In this document: positions 31,326 through 37,500 of the stretch, one piece after another
Layout of the letters: each line of letters opens with the position of its first letter
Numbering within the stretch: position 1 is the stretch's first letter
Assembly (NCBI GenBank): GCA_012295275.1
Contig: CM022679.1
Span: 16,588,342-16,625,841, forward strand
DNA length: 37,500 bases
Source of the DNA: Chrysomallon squamiferum
Taxonomy: Eukaryota; Mollusca; Gastropoda; Neomphalida; Peltospiridae
Direction: 5' to 3'
Notes under the pieces: generated by a model
The model's input: the letters and a program-made list of their open reading frames with translations, nothing else
What the model was told of the DNA's origin: nothing
The model's database searches: none
Made by a program: the position numbers and the translations under genes

Positions 31326-33327
31326 GCAGTGTTAGAGACCTGAGAAAGAAGTGGTGTTGAAGCATTCCACTGTCAGGAAACAGTTTGCCAGATTAGCTTC
31401 CAACCACTTGTGTGATTCACTTAGCTTCATGATGTAATTACACAGTTAGTCATGTCTCCAGAGGCAAACACAGTTCATGTACTAGGTGTGTGTGTGTGTC
31501 TGTCTGTCTGTCTGTGTGTGCATGTTGTTGTATATATACATCCAGTGAAAGGAGGATAACAGTTGTTTTAGGAGTTGTCTTAACAGTGATTAATCACAAC
31601 CTGGGTTTTACCTCCAGAGTGTCTGCTGGTCTGCTTCCTATTTCAGCCAGAGCCTCTTGACCTCTGTGTCAGAGGTCACGACATGTGGTTTTCCTCTATG
31701 GGAAAGTAGAAAATCTTTCAGCTGATTACTAACAGTAGCCCAAAGTGTGGCATGGATTTCATCTTGTCTTACTTTGTTATAAAATTAGACACAACTGGCA
31801 CTGGTCCATTAACCAGACAATGTTAGCAGAGTATTAAAAATGAAGGAATTACAACATTTACAAAATTTATCCAGTGACATTTTTATAAAAGTAATGGAAC
31901 TGAGGAGATAGGGTATTCATTATTAGAAATAAAAAACTTTTAAATTTTTAACTTTATATGTATATATTTGTTTTTTAATAGGTTTATTTATTGAAATATA
32001 TACAAAATTAACGGAATGATTACAAACTGATACAGGCTTGGTTTTACACAGGACAAGGTTTTTTGTAAATGTAACACTATCTACCATATCAAACAATGCA
32101 GGCATTTGTTTATCCAGGTTTGATTTCACTTCTGTTTGGTCTCAGGTTTTGTTCATTCACTAGGTGTCTATGTATGTGTACCTGAAATCACTTCAGGTAT
32201 TTTTAATTTACACCTGTTGACACATTGCTCATTAAGAATCACACCTCTGCTATTTACCTGATGACCAGGAAAGTATGTAATACAATGAATCACAGGTAAC
32301 AACCAGAATATTACAAACAAAAGATTATATGTTTGATAAAGAAAGAAAAATAAATAACATAATACAAACAAAAAGATAGAGAAAGAAATAACAAAGAAAG
32401 AAATAAAGATTTGTCATGTTTCCAGTATTAACCCTTCCCTTAATAACAGGTTATAAATGTTCTGTGAATAGTTTTAAGTGGATGGTAAATATATATAATT
32501 TGAGGGAAGATTTTATTTTATATTAAACTGTAAATAGAAAAATTCTAACAACATTCTGTGTTACATAATGACAAGCCAGTGTTAATATTTTAATACCTGC
32601 AGAATTAAGCCTGTTAATTATTTAGGTTAAGACATTACTGCCAGATATTTAACAAAACACATTGAACTTTATATAATACCACATTTGTGTAAAATTATAT
32701 CTACATATATGTGCATACAAACTCACACAACACTGTGGTTATATTGTGCTGTATCGTTATCATAATATTTACAAATAAAAAGGATTGTCCCACCATGCAC
32801 ATGCAGTATTACGTAATTCACTTGTGAGTTGTTAAATCACTTCTATCTGCAGACCAGAATGGAGTGTGTCTGTTCCCAGCAGGAACACCACTGAATAACA
32901 CAGACAGCAGTCTTACTGGAAAACTCAGCTCTTTTATTACTACTGTACAGTTCTCTTTTCTCTCATTCAACTGTTTATAAAAACATCCATTTTACTTTTC
33001 CGAATTTGTATATAATAAATGGGAAGTAGACTATAAATGTTTTTATGTTATATGCATACTTAATGGTTTAGTAGATGCACATATATAAATAACTAACTGC
33101 ACATGAACACAGACACATGAGCTAAGCTGTCAGTAGGTTTTTGCGTGGGTTTTTTCTGTTTATTATAAACAATGAACTCATATGTTGCAGTTGCATCCGG
33201 CAATTGACTGTTAAGTAAATTAGAAAATTACAAAACAGACACTGTTTTTCTGAACATTTCTTCATTTTCTATTTTTTATTTCAAATTCTTTTCTATTTTC
33301 TTTATATATTTATTTTCTTTATTATTG

Positions 33328-33359
<32 letters not shown>

Positions 33360-34607
33360 CATCATTATTATTAATATTATTATTAAATTTGATTTTATTG
33401 TGGGGTTTTTTTTTAAATTATTAATTTTAATTTTTACTATAATTTTTTTTAATTTTTTTTTTTAGCCATGACAATTTTCTTGAATGTAAGAGTTGTAAAC
33501 AGCGACTGCTGGGGGCAGGGGTGTTGTAATTTACACACAAAGACTTGTATCTACACACATCTTATTAATACATGATCCCATACAGAAAAGTTTATTATTG
33601 ATAATTATATTTACTTAGTGAGCTTTTCACAATGCTCTTTCTTCTGTTGTGTATTCCCACCATTCGTATAATGAAACTATAAACACTATAATTGCCACTT
33701 TCAACTTCTGTCTTGTATTTTCATGACCCTGTTGAGGTCTGTGTACACACCTGTCTCTTATCAAGGTAATTAGTGTATTGGTGATAGCATGCCTCAGCTG
33801 TCTGCGCTACACAAACACAGCAGTCCATTTTATAGATTCCTCCACTTGAAATCCATTTATTACAATGATTCATAGATGTTTTTCAGTTCAGATTCTGTAT
33901 TTGTCATGTTTCATAAAGAGCTTGTTAAACTGGGGGTACCTGCAGCTGTTTAATAGTTTGTTAATGGGCTGTTTGAAGATGTCTGAATTTGATGACATAT
34001 TTTGGTTTCAGTATGAGTTTGGTGAAACAAGAATATTAATCTAATATAAAAAAATGAAAATTAATCTACTTCATAAAGTTTCACATACAATAAACATTCT
34101 GTGTATAAGTTATTTGAAAACAAATTTAACAGATTAGTACTAATGCTCCAAATTATTATTATTGTTATTATTGTTATTATATTTATTTATTTATTTATTT
34201 TTTTTAAATAAAAGTTTTCTTCTTGTCTTTTCTTTTTCTTCTGAAATTTTGTTTTAAACAATAACATTTTATATTTATTCTTTTCACTTCAACAAACCAT
34301 TAAACATTCCTTTAGTATTTTACACAAGAAAATGAAAAGACCAAAACAGTTATGTCTGTATCTATTTAAAAAAAAAGTGTGTGTTTGATAAAAATAGTTT
34401 AAATAAAACACAACTAAGGAGTTCAGAGCTACATAAAAACTATTTTTTTCTGAATAAAACCAGTCAGTATTACACCTGTTCCTGTTTGCTGTAGTCATTG
34501 TATAAGTAATGTTAATGTTCATGTTATTAAATAAGTGTTTTTCTTCCTTTGTAGCATTACGGCTGTTATTATATGACTCATTCATATCATTTAAGAAGTG
34601 TGTATTG

Positions 34608-34671
<64 letters not shown>

Positions 34672-34672
34672 T
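34608..34672. repeat. (TG)n-(AG)n compound microsatellite
   Basis: About 26 TG dinucleotides followed by five AG dinucleotides. Confidence 0.95.
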
Positions 34673-35149
34673 AAAAAAAAGAAAGATACTCTAAAACTGG
34701 ATTTATATCTTAACTATCTGTGCATTATATTAAATAATAATCTTTTCATGATGACAGATAAATTTCAGCTAGAACTTAGCACAGACATTTCTCATATTTT
34801 TTATAGTTTTATTTTATGAGCTTTAAAGAGTAGTTAGATTTGATTACACAATCTTGTGTAGATTGTATTATCTTAAACTGTTTAAGTTTTATCATGTCAA
34901 AAAAGATGTACATTTGAATTTTTTTTTTTTATACATTTTCTAAAAAAAAAATTTAAAATAATTTTTATTTATTAATATATATATATATTATATATTTATT
35001 ATAGATTTCTTGCATAAATGTTGTATACAGTGCTTCTGTTACAGTTATGAGTAATAAAAGAAATATAACAGAAATGATACACTACCTAATACATTTATAT
35101 AATAATTCTAAGTACATAAAACACATTTATAATTAATACAAATGTTATT

Positions 35150-35224
35150 CTAATTAAAACTTATTTAGACATAGTAATATATTCTAATTAAAACTTATTT
35201 AGTCACAGTAATATATTCTAATTA
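35150..35224. repeat. 34-bp tandem repeat, 2.2 copies
   Basis: The phrase ctaattaaaacttatttag recurs at 35150 and 35184, with a partial third copy at 35218. Confidence 0.85.
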
Positions 35225-37340
35225 ATACATATATCTGACAACACATTCCACATTTTATGATTGTCTGATACTGCAACTGTTTCCTTCTACCTGTGACTCA
35301 CCTGAAAACAATGTTGTTGAGTAAACAGATTTCTGTGAGCTACCTGTCACAGGTACACTGTAGGTAGCACACAAGAATGTGTTTGCCTTTTTATTCATGA
35401 ATTAAAATTATTCAAGTCTGTGTACCTGATAGGTTGTGGTACAGGTTTTCAAGTCTCACCTCAAGGATCATAAAATATCACAGGCTCGTGTAAATCACCA
35501 TACCTGAACTGTTATTTTCTTTCATAGATCATTTTATTATTCTAGAAAATCTGAATAAATTGTGTTATTTGTCAACCATAATAAAACAGTGAAAAGAAAG
35601 GAAAAAAATTCCAGTATGAAAAAAAAATGAGAAATAAATAAAATTAACATAATATATTTATTTTATGTCTGTGCTGAACTTTATTTTTATTTTATTATTG
35701 TTATTTTTTATTTTATTTTATTTTATTTTATTTTTTATTTTTTATTTTATGGGGTGGGTGCAGGAGTGGAGCAGGGGAATTTTAAGATATTTTTACTCTT
35801 TGAAATATATTCAGAAGGCAAACATACAAATAAATGTTTTTATTTCAATTTTTTTATTTTTTAATTACTGAAAAAGTGAAATTAACAAAACAAATATACA
35901 CATATTTGCATGTATCACTGCTGCTGCTGGAATTATTTGTAGCTCGGTTACCTGAAGCCTCCACAAAAGAAAACAACGGGATGATGTTTTGTTGTATAAA
36001 AACACATCTACATCACATTAGCAGTAAACAAGCATGATTCACTGAGACCTGTAAACACACAAGTTGTTTGGCAATGATGCTGAAGCAGTCTGCACTTGTC
36101 AGAGCACTGTTGAAAAGAGCTTGTTGGATTTTTGTTTTTTAACACTTACTTAAAAATAGATTTGTTACTTGGCTTTTTTCTTATTCTTTACAATTATTTG
36201 AAAATGGTTTATTGTTATTTGGGAATTTTCTTATTTTAGAATTATTTGAAAAATATGTCTGTTTTTCATAACATCAGTATTAATTGTTTAAATCCATGGA
36301 CAAAATCTGCATAATTAATTCTTACATTATTTTATCAAAACTGGCTGTTTTCTCTCCCATGTCTGTATGGTCTTTGATTACATATATGACTTCATATGCC
36401 TGAACATTTTAAAATGTAGTGAGTAAACAAAATATTGTTTTCCTTCCTTACCAGGGTATATTTTAGAACTATTATTCTGTAACTTTCAGTTTCATATCAT
36501 ACAGTGTCTTGTAGTTTCAGTATTACCTTTATTTTGATTTTGTTGTGTATATCTTGAGACAAGGTATCTAAGGGACTTTATTGTGATCTCAATATGACTA
36601 ACTGTCTGTTTGGGTTTGGTCACAATGTCAGTTAAACATACTGACAGTATGACACATCTTCCCAAGGGAAACAGCTGTTAGCTCATGTCTTGTCCTCGTG
36701 TAATATCCAATTTTATACACCACTGTGCATGAAGCTAGAGAGGGTGGGGTTACACTTTGATTCACTGGAATAGTCTGATAAAAATACTTTAAAATTTTTA
36801 TATTCAGTTTATTTATTTATTTATTTTTAATGCAGATTGATGTTTGAATTCAAATTAACTGTACAAGTTTCACTTTTATTTCTGGAAGGATATTTTCATG
36901 TGAATATAATTTTATCAGAGATTCAAATCTTATTAGAAAAAGTATTGATTTACATTTATTTATTACATGATTGTAAAAAGTAACTATTTTATAATCTGGG
37001 GGTTAAAAATAACAACAAAAAATTGTATCTTTGATAAATATAACATTACAGCCAGTAAAGTGATACGCTATTATATCATAAATAAATTATTCAGATAAAA
37101 CATTAAAACATTCTATACATTAAATGAGTTTATACTAGAACCTTCATAAAATAGCAAAACTCAGATATGCATTTATATTGTTTTGTGAAAATCAAATGCT
37201 TGTGTATTTTTTGAAGATAATATTAAAGAGACTCATTCATTATTATACAAGAAATTGTAATTTAACATACACTAAATTTCTATCATTGTGATGCATTAAA
37301 ATATCTAAATGTCATCCTCTTGCATTTAATTTTGTTATTA

Positions 37341-37415
37341 TCTTAGTATATTTTAATGTCTGTTGTCTTAGTGCATTTTAATGTCTGTTGTCTAATGGAA
37401 ATTTTAACGTCTATT
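37341..37415. repeat. 25-bp tandem repeat, three copies
   Basis: Units beginning tcttagtatattttaatgtc at 37341, 37366 and 37391, the third one diverged. Confidence 0.8.
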
Positions 37416-37500
37416 ATTTTAACACATTTAAAATATTACTTAATATATTTAAAGATTCATCATCTAACAACCATTGCATATCAGTCATAGCTAACAGCAT

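Larger units (their letters stand above)
31326..37500. other. Probable gene 2 intron or downstream DNA, no secure gene
   Basis: No ZM, linker or LIM exon was recognised. It contains a TG/TCTG tract (31486-31520), ATT runs (33327-33385, 34156-34200), a long TG run passing into AG (34608-34672), ATTTT runs (35695-35750), a 34-bp repeat (35150-35224) and a 25-bp repeat (37341-37415). One weak exon candidate at 32853 is listed among the findings. Confidence 0.5.

Noticed and set aside
31647-31730. Open stretch after a tatttcag acceptor, in phase with the gene 2 PDZ exon
   Set aside because: It reads about 26 codons to a stop with no resemblance to the WKP linker or ZM motif. The acceptor context is ordinary.

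Overview
This window is AT-rich animal (metazoan) genomic DNA. It has short exons with GT/AG borders, introns of about 0.5 to 4.3 kb or longer, many microsatellites and an unusually heavy load of minisatellites. The proteins place it in a bilaterian invertebrate. A mollusc or other lophotrochozoan is my guess from gene structure and repeat texture, but the sequence alone does not prove the phylum. No bacterial-type genes, CRISPR arrays, rRNA, tRNA or intact transposons were seen.

Two plus-strand genes of the ALP/Enigma/Zasp (PDLIM) family lie head to tail. Gene 1 (5084-15536) enters the window already inside its PDZ domain. Seven exons join in frame to 319 residues: second half of a PDZ, a linker with a ZM (Zasp) motif, then one complete LIM domain ending at a stop. 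Its first exon, coding the N-terminal PDZ half, must lie upstream of base 1. Gene 2 starts at 22948 after a 5' leader containing a 13-codon upstream ORF. Its first two exons (22948-23058, 25060-25211) give one complete 88-residue PDZ. The matching PDZ exons of the two genes are both exactly 152 nt with the same phases, and 25 of 51 residues are identical, so they are tandem paralogues. The rest of gene 2 was not found in the remaining 12.3 kb and probably lies beyond the right edge.

Layout: 1-5083, upstream intron or flank with 27-bp and 24-bp minisatellites; 5084-15536, gene 1, whose introns hold an 18-bp array (1.03 kb), a 47-bp array (2.2 kb) and a 64-bp tandem duplication of an intron/exon junction; 15537-22840, 3' flank and intergenic DNA with a 19-bp array; 22841-25211, gene 2 start; 25212-37500, probable long gene 2 intron with a 25-bp array and a 2.2-kb 22-bp array. 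The eight larger arrays total about 7.5 kb, one fifth of the window.

Family knowledge suggests both proteins are cytoskeletal adaptors at Z-discs, dense bodies or stress fibres, with the PDZ and ZM regions binding alpha-actinin and the LIM domain recruiting partners. The most unusual structure is at the last LIM exon: its 3' splice site and first ~35 coding bases are repeated seven times at exactly 64 bp. The six upstream copies are potential decoy acceptors that would all truncate the LIM domain. Gene 1 also ends so that splicing or retaining a possible final intron gives the same C-terminus.
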